Origin: Diploptera punctata
Lineage: Eukaryota; Arthropoda; Insecta; Blattodea; Blaberidae
DNA length: 64,000 bases
NCBI GenBank assembly: GCA_030220185.1
Contig: JASPKZ010010209.1
Span: 1-64,000 of the forward strand
Direction: 5' to 3'
Within the stretch, counting starts at the first letter, position 1. Each line of letters begins with the position of its first letter. Both the position numbers and the translations under genes were made by a program. This document shows positions 1 to 9,779 of this stretch, in pieces. The notes below the pieces were generated by a model that did no database searches, was not told the origin of the DNA, and saw only the letters and a program-made list of their open reading frames with translations.

Positions 1-433
1 ACATGGACTCTCGCTTTAAGGGAGGAAAGGAGATTACAAGTATTTGAGAATAAAGTTCTTAGGAAAATTTTTGGACCAAAGAGAGATGAACAGACAGGTG
101 AATGGAGAAGACTGCATAACAGTGAATTACATGGTCTTTATAGGAAGCCATATATAATAAGAACAGTTAAGTCTCGTAGACTGTGATGGGCAGGACATGT
201 TGCACGAATGGGGAATGAAAGACTTGCATGGAATCTTCTTGTAAGAAAACCAGAGGGAAAACGCCCAGTTGGTAGACCAAGAATGAGGTGGGAGAATAAC
301 ATTAACTACGATTTGAGGGAAGTAGATTATACAGGGAATGATTGGAAAGCATTAGCTCAGGATAGGGATATATGGAGTACTGATGTCCGCACGGCCATGA
401 ACCTACAGGTTCGATAGTGCCAGTGAGTTAGTT
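1..433 (+). pseudogene. RTE-A retrotransposon C-terminal fragment, cut by window edge
   Basis: The fragment reads TWTLALREER near the left edge, then RDEQTGEWRR, and later GRPRMRWEN and MNLQVR before a TAG stop and the typical 3' end gtgccagtgagttagtt. An in-frame TGA at 184-186 replaces the Arg of the usual RRLRWAGH stretch, so only the last 69 codons (208-417) stay open. It is the C-terminal tail beyond the RT core of an RTE/BovB-like non-LTR element. The TTAG tail runs straight into an ATT microsatellite. Non-functional relic. Confidence 0.85.
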
Positions 434-434
434 A

Positions 435-435
<1 letters not shown>

Positions 436-473
<38 letters not shown>

Positions 474-474
474 T
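436..474. repeat. (ATT)n microsatellite
   Basis: About 12 ATT units directly follow the TTAG tail of the preceding RTE-A copy, as seen again at 20264 and 36535. Confidence 0.9.
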
Positions 475-556
475 GTACTGATCTAGTTCGGAATACCATC
501 GTTTTCTACCAAGCAGTGTTCGATCCTCGATCGGGAAAAATTTCCTGCCAGAGATT

Positions 557-897
557 TTAATGTTATTCTTCCATCTCATTCTTGGTTTCCTATTGGGCGC
601 TACACTGTGTCCCATTCCTTCTTTCGTTTCCCATTCGTGCAACGTATTCTGCCCATTTCATTTTACGAGACTTATCTTGTTATTATATCTCCCTTCCATA
701 AAGATAATGTAGTTCACTGTTATGTAATTTTCTCTATTCTCTTTTCTGTTCAACTTTCTTTGGCCCAAAATTCTTCCTGTGAACTTTATTCTCAAATAGT
801 CGTTTTTTCTCCTCCATTAAAGTAAGAGTCCATGTTTCACATCCATATAATGTAACTTGGAGAATAACAGTTTTATATATTTTCAGTTTAACGTTTT
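557..897 (-). pseudogene. RTE-A fragment, degenerate
   Basis: Minus-strand match to the RTE-A stretch from KIYKTVIL..LYGCETWTLTL to RRWEN-like residues, with many substitutions and several frameshifts. It lacks the extreme 3' end. At about 897 it joins an oppositely oriented RTE-E copy, 5' end to 5' end. Confidence 0.75.
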
Positions 898-1332
898 TGG
901 GCATAATGTTGTATGGATCGGAAGTTTGGACAATGACACAACAGCATGCCACAGAATAACTGCAGTTGAATGAATTCTTGGAGAAAGCTGCCAGAAAATC
1001 TCGACTGGAAAGAATTAGAAATAGAGAAATTAGAAAATGGATGAATGCAGAAAGAAGTATAATGGATGAGATTGAACACATAGGCTAAAATGGTATGGAC
1101 ACGTAAGAAGAATGCAGGATGGAAGACTACCAAAGGACGTCCATACATGGAAAATTGAGAGAAGGAGCAGAACAGGAAGACCAAGAACACCTGGTAGAAT
1201 AACATTCAGCATTCAACGTTGAATGAGGAAATTTGGTGCAGGAGCGGGTCAATACACAGAGGAGAGAGAGCGATGGAGATCTTTAATTAAGGGAAATTTG
1301 TGAATGTTTTTTACAAAGCGATAGCACTGAGC
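898..1332 (+). pseudogene. RTE-E retrotransposon 3' fragment
   Basis: Reads IMLYGSEVWTMTQQH, then an RRAARK..LE-like stretch, then a MQDGRLPK-like stretch and ERWRSLIKGNL, broken by stops and indels. The same family occurs on the minus strand at 37890-38735 and 57735-58187. The end gggaaatttgtgaatg matches those copies in reverse complement. Confidence 0.75.
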
Positions 1333-1338
1333 AACAAA

Positions 1339-1420
1339 AAAGAAACTTTTTTTTTGTCTCAGAAAGAAAAATATGTGATTATGATAGTATTTTTTCTCCT
1401 GAATTCAAATATAATATCGG
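1339..1420. repeat. Short dispersed repeat K
   Basis: About 80 bp recur in reverse complement at 16537-16618 with few mismatches (core ttctcctgaattcaaatata). No coding potential is seen. Class unknown. Confidence 0.7.
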
Positions 1421-2493
1421 TTTTTCTCCATCACGCAAGGTTTCCGAGAGACAGGAATTTATAATTTCAAACACTTTAATATTTTCTACATTCGTAACTA
1501 CACAATATTTGAACATTCAGACTCGCCTAGAAAGTAAGAAATGATGTTTTTTCTGCTATATTTGGCCTGTTGAGCATCCCTCTTGATTGTCCAACAATAA
1601 TCGGCCAGCATATTAGAATTCCATTTGCCTTGATATATCTTTTCCATAGCTGAAACCATTTGAGTTAGCTCATTTGATTTTATTTTACAATGGACAAATG
1701 GACGAAAAAACGTTTATTAAAAAATAATTATTTAAATTCATTAATTGAAATTGAAATAAAAAACTGTGGGTGATGGGGAAATTCCGAATACATATTCGAA
1801 AACATAATAAAAAATTGCATTAAGTACAACTATTGGTACTCATGAGACTAAAATCATGTTGACCAGCGTTATCTACTAAGCCCGTAGTAATTCATGTATT
1901 TTTTAAACATATTTTCATTATTAAGATTGATTGGAGTAAAACCTGAATGATGAGAGAAATTCTCAATGAAAAGAAAAAGTTTTTTTCGAGAGGAGTTGGG
2001 GCGACAAGAGCCCCTGTATTGTATAATGGCATGCGTTTCGAGAGTTGAGTAGGCGTGCTGTATCAGACATTTGAAATGAGTTTTAAAGTCTTTAAAAACA
2101 ATCAGTCTGTTGGATTTAGTTGGATATTTATGAAGTGTGGAAATTAATTTATTCGTTAGGGTAGGGGAGGGAGAGGTGTGCAGTAATTTAATTTGCATGT
2201 AGCCGGGTAATACGGTACATTTTATATCGATATGTAAAAATATCATATTAAAATTAAATTAAAGCGGATTTACTTTAAATTATTTTTGTTTGGTTGGTAC
2301 ATCCGCTTTGTGGATACAACACCGTACAAAAAATCCATGAATTTTCAACATATCCATGTATTTATTTCAGTTCTGCCACTATTAGATTTATTCGGTTTTA
2401 TGTTGCAGCTAATAACAACTGATAGTCTGAGGATGGGGATCTCACTGGATATTGGAATAAATTTAACTTCAATGATTTAAAAGAAAAACCTAA
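1421..2493. other. AT-rich stretch with no supported gene
   Basis: Nothing convincing is coded here. A short degenerate RTE-A minus fragment lies at about 1980-2055 (gagaggagttgggg..caagagcccctg). The open frame crossing it on the minus strand has no recognisable domain and is taken as chance. Confidence 0.6.
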
Positions 2494-3178
2494 AGGCCAA
2501 CACGCACACTCTATTTAGTAACGCTAAAAAATTGGTGCTGGAAGAAAACATCAATAAATTCAAATACATAGAAACAATAATTACAAACAGGAATGAGATG
2601 CATAAAGAAATTAAACATAGGCTCAATTCTGGTAATGCGTGCTATTATGCATTACGGGACTATTGATGTCCCAACTCCTTTCAAAAAAACGTTAAGCTGA
2701 AAATATATAAAACTATTATTCTACCAGTTATATTATATGGGTGTGAAACATGGACTCTTACTTTAAGGCAGGAAATGAGATTACGAGTTTTTTGAGAATA
2801 AAGTTCTTAGGAAAATTGTTGGACCAAAGAGAGATGAACAGGCAGGTGAATGGAGAAGACTACATAACAGTGAACTACATGATCTTTATAAGAAATGAGA
2901 TATAATAAGAACAGTTTAGTCTTGCACACTGGGATGGGCAGGACATGTGGCACAAATGGTGAATCTGAGAAGGATGGAAGTTTCTTGTAGCAATACCAGA
3001 AGGAAAACGCCCAGTTGGTAGACCAAGAATGAGGTGGGAGAATAACATTAACCATGCTTTGAGGGAAGTATATTATACAGGGGATAATTGAAAACATTAG
3101 CTCAGAATAGGGATGTATGTAGAGCTTGTGTACGCGAGACCATGAACCTATGGGTTCGATAGTGCCAGTGAGTTAGCC
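2494..3178 (+). pseudogene. RTE-A fragment, degenerate, internally deleted
   Basis: Begins with the caacacgcacactctattta segment shared with 6408-6755. A deletion joins the INK-type strand to FKYI, and the fragment then runs through YGCETWTLTL to the gtgccagtgagtta end. Many stops and frameshifts mark an old copy. Confidence 0.8.
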
Positions 3179-3179
3179 C

Positions 3180-4087
3180 TTTGCTTGCAAATCTAAGTTC
3201 CCACATGTGGGTTTTTTGCCATGTCAGTATTCTGTTTTTTTTTCTGTAATATTAATATGGTCATCCTATTCTGTATAAACTTGGTTCATGATGGAATAAT
3301 AATACAAAAGAAATGGCTTTCAAGTTAATATCTTGAAACCTCTTTGAAAATCGGTGCTCTTTTAAAAGCCAGGAAATGCAAATAAAAATTCATAGCCCGT
3401 GAATTTGAAAAAAGGTTGGTATTTCCTATTCAAAGTACATTTTCTTCTCTAAGAAGGAATATGATCGTTAAATGTTTATAGTCTATTAATTCTTTCAACA
3501 ATGAAAGAGAACATTCTGCCTGTGATTGGCTGACAACAATGTAGTGGGGGAAATGTAGGCGGGACCAGCCGGTAACCATGGTAACGGCAGGGAAGCTAGC
3601 TTTTAGAACAGACTCCAGTATGTCTCGGGACGTTGATAAGTTCGGGCCTACTGTACCGTTTGTTCTATCAGCAGTACCAACCTCGTTCAATCACCACTAT
3701 AAACTTTATAATTTTTCCTAACATTTCAAGGATTAAAAATAAATCTAATCATGAGGAGAAAATTTACCGACTGTGAACAGTTATCGTTTTTTGTATTTTT
3801 TAGTGATGTTTGCGTTGTGCCGCTGTTAAACTCTTTTTTAATTGAATTGAATTGAAACGTCGCTTTTGTACTAGTTCTTTTTGTGAACGATTTCAAGATG
3901 ACTGTCTCGCTCTAAGGATTTTAGTTTTAACTACTGTTCTGACGTAATAATATTAGCAAGTGATGCCCTATCCTCTTATTGTTTAAACGAGGAGGCTGAA
4001 TTGATCCCAGGGACCTGTTTCGTGACACAACGAGTCTGCTTGTCAGTAGATAAAAATCTTGAAACCTGTTTCAGAAAATAACAGTGT
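3180..4087. other. No gene seen
   Basis: Moderately AT-rich sequence without a credible long ORF or recognised repeat. A relatively GC-rich patch at 3540-3610 was examined and held nothing identifiable. Confidence 0.5.
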
Positions 4088-4573
4088 AATAAATAATAGT
4101 TTCAATAAACTAAAACAACACGCTTTATTAGAAAACCGAACTAAAAAAATGAAAAATAATTTTAATTCCAACACGCTTGGGATAAAATTAAAGATGTCAA
4201 CAAAAAAAAATCATCTCCTACACATATAGAATAAAACTTGAGTTATCAACAAAAAAATAATAATAATTTTACCATCAAAAGCGTGGGGTGCTTTTTATGA
4301 TTTTTACATTTTCTTCTTAGAGACTTTACTTTTACCAATATCTGTTTATTATGAAATATATTAATTGATATAGAACACCCCACGCTTTTGATGGTAAAAT
4401 TATTTTATTTTTGTTGATAACTCTAGTTTTATTCTAGATGTGTTGGAGATGATTTTTTTGTTGACCACTTTAATTTTATCCCAAGCGTATTGGAAATTAA
4501 AATTATTTTTCATTTTTAGTTCGGTTTTCTAATAAAGCGTGTTGTTTTAGTTTTTTAAAACTATTATTTATTT
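4088..4573. repeat. Fold-back element, copy 1 (200-bp inverted arms, 85-bp spacer)
   Basis: Left arm 4088-4290 and right arm 4376-4573 are near-perfect reverse complements (shared cores: acacgctttatta, accatcaaaagcgtgggg). The spacer is 4291-4375. The right arm continues into the tRNA-Tyr-like module and a tail repeat. The same composite occurs at 12587-13655, but its spacer is in the opposite orientation. There is no ORF, so this is a non-autonomous fold-back or long-TIR element. Confidence 0.85.
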
Positions 4574-4680
4574 TTTATTTTTTAGTTTTAATATTTTACA
4601 GAATAAGATAAAAATGTAAATGTCTTTAAATTCGATACTATTGTAGTATGAACTAAAAGTAATACTCTTCTAAAAAAAAT

Positions 4681-4767
4681 CCTCCCAGCCGGATTTAAAC
4701 CAGCGACCTATGGATTCCTAAAATTATATACCACTAGAGTCCACCGCTCCACCAACTGAGCTCTTAG
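4681..4767 (-). pseudogene. tRNA-Tyr-like module with intron-like insert
   Basis: The minus strand reads AGCTCAGTTGGTGGAGCGG (D arm/A box), GGACTCTAG, about 17 nt resembling the tRNA-Tyr intron, then aatccataggtcgctgg and a TTTAAATCC B-box loop. The D arm, intron position and T arm match eukaryotic tRNA-Tyr. The anticodon position reads CTA rather than GTA and the acceptor stem does not pair, so it is a SINE-type head or pseudogene, not a working tRNA. Confidence 0.65.
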
Positions 4768-4789
4768 AACGATTGACTAAAAAGTCGAC

Positions 4790-5063
4790 AAGTCCGCAGC
4801 CTATTATATCAGTTTTCATTTTTTTTCTGATGATTCTTGCCAGGATTTTAGAAACAAAATGTGAAATTATTGCATTGTCACGGGTCCTTTACAAGTATAC
4901 AAAGTTTCAAGTCGATCCAATGTTTCTAAGTGGGTGAAAATCGTGTTCAAAAATTCCGTTACATAGATACAAAGACACTTTTTTTTTGATTTGATAGATA
5001 CAGATGAAGCTAATATAAAATGTGTAAAATAGCAGTTATCAGTGTAGAACACATATTTGTGAG
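4790..5063. repeat. Tail repeat of the fold-back/tRNA-Tyr composite
   Basis: Contains tacaagtatacaaagtttca, the cgatccaatg motif and the ending agctaatataaa. Recurs at 13290-13655 (with an internal duplication) and in reverse orientation at 54466-54720. Confidence 0.75.
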
Positions 5064-5097
5064 TATTATTTACCGGTGTTACTACAATTTGTTTCAA

Positions 5098-5486
5098 TCC
5101 ACCGCTGTGGCCTCGAGGTAGCGTGCTGCCTTGTCACGCAGCGGGCCCGGGTTCGATCCCCGGCCGGGACAGTTTTTCTGGGTGAGGTTTTTATCAGGGT
5201 TTTTCCTCACCTGTAAGACAAATTTCAGGAAAACTTTAAGGCCCAAACGGTCCCCGAAATCATATGGCCATCGCAATCATCATCATTCATATTCATCTTA
5301 GATTAAGTTTAGGATTAGGGACTCTCCTGGCGCATCACTATCATCATCATCACCCATCATATCGGGGCAACGTAACCCCGCCTTCCAGGCGCCCCAACCT
5401 CAGAAGTGGGTTACAAGTACGCCATGCTAGGAGAGAACACCAGGAATGTCGAAAGACAACCCTGGGGCATTTTCAAAAAAATGCTT
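5098..5486 (+). mobile_element. SINE1a, near full length
   Basis: The tRNA-derived head runs from gtggcctcgaggtagcgtgc (A box) to gggttcgatccccgg (B box). A body follows with tcctcacctgtaagacaaat, then the 1a tail (atcggggcaacgtaac..gccttccaggcgcc) and an A-rich end. Other copies are at 8334, 24570 and 36205. Confidence 0.85.
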
Positions 5487-5494
5487 CATATAAT

Positions 5495-5842
5495 ATCCAT
5501 CCATCCATAGTAATTCTGCCCGAGGGCAGGTCCTTCACTGCAATCATAGCATTTTCATGCTATGCTTGCAGCTTTACTAGGGAATTGTAGGTGTGGCAGC
5601 TTCCCGTTGCTTTCCACACCGGTGGAGGATGATGATAAGGATGATGATGATGATGATGATGATAATAAGGATGATGATTGCGATGACCATATGATTTCGG
5701 GGACCGTTTGAGCCTCAAAGTTTTCCTGACATTTGTCTTACAGGTGAGGAAAAATCCCGATAAAAACCTCACCCAGAAAAACTGCCCCCACCGGGGATCG
5801 AACCTGGGCCCGCTGCATGACAAGCCAGCACGCTACCTCGAG
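5495..5842 (-). mobile_element. SINE1b, alternative tail, inverted next to SINE1a
   Basis: Same head and body as SINE1a but with the 1b tail (ggtgtggaaagcaacgggaa on the minus strand, then a GGAT-type repeat, seen here as atccatccatcc). It lies tail-to-tail with the preceding SINE1a, so the two tRNA heads form outward inverted repeats about 740 bp apart. Confidence 0.85.
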
Positions 5843-6117
5843 CTATTTCTTACACGCAGTTGTACTAGTTCCCTACGTGGTTTGTTTATGTTTGTTTCCT
5901 CACGTACAGCGGGTTGCTCAGCGCACTGTTACCAGGCGGTTGGGACCGTTACTTGTCATCTTATAGCCTAAGGACTACCTCTCGCTCTGTATTTCAACCC
6001 CTACTATAGACCTGAAACGAAACGCTGTCTCCATTGTTTGTAACAGTGTTGAGACAGTTCCTGTCGTGTGCTACACGCGATAATTTTGCAGTCAGTTATA
6101 AGTTTAGTTTAAACGGT
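5843..6117. other. No gene seen
   Basis: Unique-looking sequence between two mobile elements. No domain or repeat partner was recognised. Confidence 0.5.
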
Positions 6118-6372
6118 TTTACTTCTTCTTCTTCTTCCTTTCCAGATTAGGTCACTGCGACCTGTTCCGGCGTCAAGTCCATCTTTCCTTGGCCGTCCCA
6201 AATATCTTTTTCCATGTGGTTTGTATGCGTTGATCGTTTTGGGTAATATTGTATTGTCCATTCTGTCTAAATGTTCTTTCCATTGGTATGTGTGCTCTTC
6301 TAGTTTATCGAGTATTGAAAATATCTCCAGTTCATTTCTTATGGTGCCACACATCATTTGATATCGGTTTAA
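6118..6372 (-). pseudogene. RTE-D retrotransposon 3' fragment
   Basis: An open 82-codon minus frame reads EEHTYQWKEHLDRMDN and GKRYLGRPRKD, followed by a GAA-rich 3' tail (cttcttcttctt on the plus strand). This is the RTE-type C-terminus, 5'-truncated. A related piece is inserted in the SINE6 at 29996-30482. Confidence 0.75.
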
Positions 6373-6407
6373 TTTATTATGTACATCACGGTTTCACTAT
6401 CCTATAT

Positions 6408-6755
6408 ATATTTTTTTTTTTCAATTTCATGTTTTTTGAGAGAAGTTGGGACAACAAGAGTCCCTGTAATACATAATAACGCTCATTTCCAGAATTGAGC
6501 CCATGTTTAATTTCTTTGTGCATCTCATTCCTGTTTGTGATTATTGTTCCTAGGTATTTGAATTCAGCCACTTCTTCAAAATTTCCCTTATTTGTCATTA
6601 GCTGTCCATTTCCATTATATAATGTATTTCTAAGTTTGATCATATATTTAGTTTATTTGTATGTTTATTCCCAGTCCCAATTTCTTAGTGTTACTCAATA
6701 CAGTGTGCGTGTTGGACCTTAGGATCCTCTCGCTAACGCCTAGTAATATATCATC
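6408..6755 (-). pseudogene. RTE-A internal fragment
   Basis: Minus strand reads GNFEEVAEFKYLGTIITNRNEMHKEIKH within an 85-codon open frame. Upstream sequence is shared with the start of the copy at 2494. Both the 3' end and the RT core are missing. Confidence 0.85.
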
Positions 6756-6761
6756 AACTTA

Positions 6762-6868
6762 GGGGCAGTTTCACCAAGAGAGGTAACTGTATTACGCCAG
6801 TTTAAGCTATGCACTATACATGCAGAAAACTGGCGTAATACAGTTACCTCTCTTGGTGAAACTGACCC
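6762..6868. mobile_element. Harbinger-like MITE, 107 bp
   Basis: Terminal inverted repeats of 42 bp (6762-6803 and 6827-6868) differ at one position. The ends are GGGGCAGTTTCACC and GGGTCAGTTTCACC, and the element is flanked by TTA on both sides (6759-6761, 6869-6871). A TWA target duplication and GGG..GTTTCAC ends are typical of PIF/Harbinger MITEs. The 23-bp loop has no coding capacity. Confidence 0.8.
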
Positions 6869-6969
6869 TTATTGAGCGACCTATTGGAAAAATTAACCTG
6901 GACTTACTTTTTAATTCACTTTTTTGTTCATAAAAGCCTGCATGTATTTAGAAGATTGGTATTGACTCG

Positions 6970-7073
6970 CAGTTGTTTACGTTATCGTGTGTGGGGTACT
7001 GCAAGTGGCCGCTCCATGAGTCAGTTGTTTACGTTATCGTGTGTGGGGTACTGCAAGTGGCCGCTCCGTCAGT
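6970..7073. repeat. 52-bp tandem duplication
   Basis: Two nearly identical 52-bp units (6970-7021, 7022-7073) contain cgtgtgtggggtactgcaag and are followed by a partial third. Function unknown. Confidence 0.85.
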
Positions 7074-7465
7074 CAGTTGTTTTAAAACATGTGCGCTAAC
7101 TGCAAGCGTTTTATTGAACAAACTTGTTAACAGAAGAGCAACTATGTGCATAAACAGTTGATACGGTTGTAAATATGCAAGAACATTCCACTGGTTCGAG
7201 TCCCGAGTTTTCATAAAGTTGCGAAGTGTTTTGGAAGGTCAAGAGTTGGACTGCAGACAGCTGTAAATCATCACCATGTTGTGCTATGTAAGTTTATGTC
7301 TAATGTTATTTGAAGCAAAGGGGTGTAAGTGACCTTTTTCATTAAAAAAAAAGGTTTGGTAAATAATTACATTCTTGAAGCATAATTTTATTTAGTGGCA
7401 AAGGGATATAAATGTATGCATTAAGAGTAGATAAAGTATTAATATTAGAAAAAAAAAACTTCAAG
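7074..7465. other. No gene seen
   Basis: Short chance frames only. No repeat partner was found in the window. Confidence 0.45.
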
Positions 7466-7625
7466 CGCGACAGACCTAGAAGGCCCTTGGCTGACCAACC
7501 GGCTGCTGGCCTCACATCCACGTGTGTTAATCACATAGGTAGACGATCATCTAGCAAGTGTAGGGGTGACATGTGGTCAGTATGTCGGATCCCCCAGCTG
7601 TTATAGCTGGCATTCTCAACCTGAA
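7466..7625 (-). mobile_element. SINE5 3' fragment
   Basis: Minus-strand match to the SINE5 at 17883: the cctcacatccac, aggggtgacat and gttatagctg..ctcaacct landmarks are in the same order. The head is missing. Confidence 0.6.
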
Positions 7626-7863
7626 AGTATGAATTTTATAATTTTTAATTACCTGTGATTTTCTTATATAATTTCGTATTTAAACCTGTTTTTCTCAATA
7701 CTGCAAAAACTTGGACTTACGCCCCTTTTCTTCTATCCGCCTCATTTTTAGACTCTTTAATTCGCTTATGTTCGTAGCATGCTGTGAGGGTTGCTATAGT
7801 TGAGTAATTTTTTTTATAATGAAGACCTATATATTTTATCATTACCATATTTGTCATTATTAT

Positions 7864-7866
<3 letters not shown>

Positions 7867-7935
<69 letters not shown>
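7867..7935. repeat. (ATT)n microsatellite
   Basis: About 23 ATT units with two late ATTAGT variants, ending just before the RTE-M fragment. Confidence 0.95.
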
Positions 7936-7947
7936 GTATTAGTATTA

Positions 7948-8285
7948 TTATGCGATCGACAAGAATTTCAAGAAGGGATAAGGTCAGAAACACCACAATA
8001 AGGGAAATTATGCAAGTTGAAAAAAATATATGAAAAAAATAGAAGAAAAACGTTTGAAATGGTATGGACACCTCAAAAAATGGAAGGCGATAGAATACCG
8101 AAGAAGATCCTTGATTGGAAAGCTAATTGAAGAAATAGAGGAGGCAGATCTAGAGAACGTTGGATAGATGGAGTGAGGAGAAGTATGCAAGCTAGAGATT
8201 TGAGGGAAGAAGATGATTTAGACAGGAATCTCTGGCGACAAATGACTTTGGGTTGAAGGAGAAACACTGTATTATGGAATATTCC
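7948..8285 (+). pseudogene. RTE-M retrotransposon 3' fragment
   Basis: Reads RSTRISRRDKVRNTTIREIM, then (frame-shifted) WYGHLK-like, RWIDGVRRSMQARDLRE and DRNLWRQMTLG, with stops between them. The family recurs at 56765-57245. The 3' end passes into AAT repeats. Confidence 0.75.
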
Positions 8286-8291
8286 TAATAA

Positions 8292-8333
<42 letters not shown>
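8286..8333. repeat. (AAT)n microsatellite
   Basis: About 15 units following the RTE-M 3' end and abutting a SINE1a head. Confidence 0.9.
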
Positions 8334-8334
<1 letters not shown>

Positions 8335-8719
8335 TCCACTGCTGTGGTCTCGAGGTAGCATGCTGCCTTTTCACGCAGAGGGCCCAGGTTCGATTACCGG
8401 TCGGGAGAAGTTTTCTGGCTGGTGTTTTTTTTTTCAGGGTTTTTCCTCACCTATAAGACAAACTACAGGAAACTTTAAGGTCAAACGGTCCCCGAACATA
8501 ATCTGACCATCATTATCATCAATATTATATTCACCTCATTAGCTTAAGTTTAGTTTAAGACCTCTTCTGGCGCATCATTACCATTATCATCAACTCTTAT
8601 ATCATCGGGGCAACGTTATCCCGCCTTCCAGGTCCCTCAACCTCAGAATTGGGTTACAAGTACGCCATGTCAGGAGAGAATACCAGAAATGTCGAAATGA
8701 CAATCTGAGACGTTTGAAA

Positions 8720-8720
<1 letters not shown>
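8334..8720 (+). mobile_element. SINE1a
   Basis: Head gtggtctcgaggtagcatgc and a B-box-like ggttcgattaccgg, then the shared body and the 1a tail (cggggcaacgttatcccgcc). It is sandwiched between AAT and ATT microsatellites. More diverged than 5098. Confidence 0.85.

Positions 8721-8789
<69 letters not shown>
8719..8789. repeat. (ATT)n microsatellite
   Basis: About 23 perfect ATT units at the 3' end of the SINE1a. Confidence 0.95.
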
Positions 8790-8790
<1 letters not shown>

Positions 8791-8869
8791 TGGAGCCACT
8801 CGTACTGCAATTTCTGAGAAAATATTATACATGCCGGAAGGTTGTCAGTTCGAGTCTCTATGGGTCGAC

Positions 8870-9075
8870 ATTTTTGAACTGGCCTAGACTTTCTGCCGCC
8901 ACCGCACCGTGGTTCTGGGCTAGAAAGTTGGCCTACAAGTCGGCTGCTAGCCTCACATCCAAATGTGCTAAACACAGAGGTATGGGCTCAACCAGTCAGA
9001 ACAGAGGTGACATGCTGTTATAGCTGTTTTTTTTTTTTTTTTTCAATCTGGAGCCGCTACTTATTGTAGCTACAT
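8870..9075 (-). mobile_element. SINE5 fragment
   Basis: Landmarks cctcacatccaaatg, cagaggtgacatgctg, gttatagctg and ggagccgctacttattgta match SINE5 in reverse complement. A run of T replaces part of the body. Confidence 0.6.
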
Positions 9076-9710
9076 GCGTATTAATAACAAAATATAGATA
9101 TAGTCCATAAATTACCAAAATCTGACCATTAATATAAATTTCTGGGGAATTCTATCAGTTTATTCTCGTACAGTTTCTGGGTGACGGGACTTTTTTGTTT
9201 TTAAAAGTTGAAGGCGTAAAATGAATAACAGTCGGCCATGAATTTCCGTTATTGCGTGAAGTTAGAGAAACAGTTATTTATTCTCTCTGAATGAAGAGCT
9301 GTCACCGGGGCATCGCATTAAAACATTCATAGAATAAACATGGCTGACAAATGAGTTTTTAATATTTGCTGAGTTCAGGTTGCGATTAAATTACACAGAT
9401 GTCGCACGTGTTGTTGTATTAGCTCAGAAATAATGAATATGTATCGGTTTAAATTAGTCATTTGTCATTCTGTTACATAGAAATAACAGTTATGTAGCAG
9501 CTACAAATAGCAGATGTTTATGGAAAACAAATATAATGTAGACGTGACTTAATTGTTGTGCATGTTATTACACTGTTTATGTAGCTGTTAATCCATGTTG
9601 TGTCAATTTCTACATAATTATACATTTCATGTGTATATATCAATTGGAAACACATGTACAACCTCATTTAGTTTTACAGGTCACAAGTTTGAATCCTGAC
9701 AGCTGCAAAT
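9076..9710. other. No gene seen
   Basis: AT-rich sequence with no recognised coding segment and no partner elsewhere in the window. Confidence 0.5.
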
Positions 9711-9760
<50 letters not shown>

Positions 9761-9779
9761 TACAATAATAATAATAAGA
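9711..9779. repeat. (AAT)n microsatellite at the 5' junction of an RTE-A copy
   Basis: About 20 AAT units, then AAG units, run directly into the truncated start of RTE-A. They stay open in its reading frame as an Asn/Lys run. Confidence 0.9.

Noticed and set aside
1869..2246. 125-codon minus frame as a host gene
   Set aside because: Includes an antisense-to-frame RTE-A scrap, AT-rich with no domain; likely chance.
5094..5823. Frames containing CPGRGSNPGPL and similar
   Set aside because: They translate the B-box region of SINE1 tRNA heads; such peptides are common annotation artefacts.
7800..8339. Poly-Ile frames on both strands
   Set aside because: Translation of ATT/AAT microsatellites.
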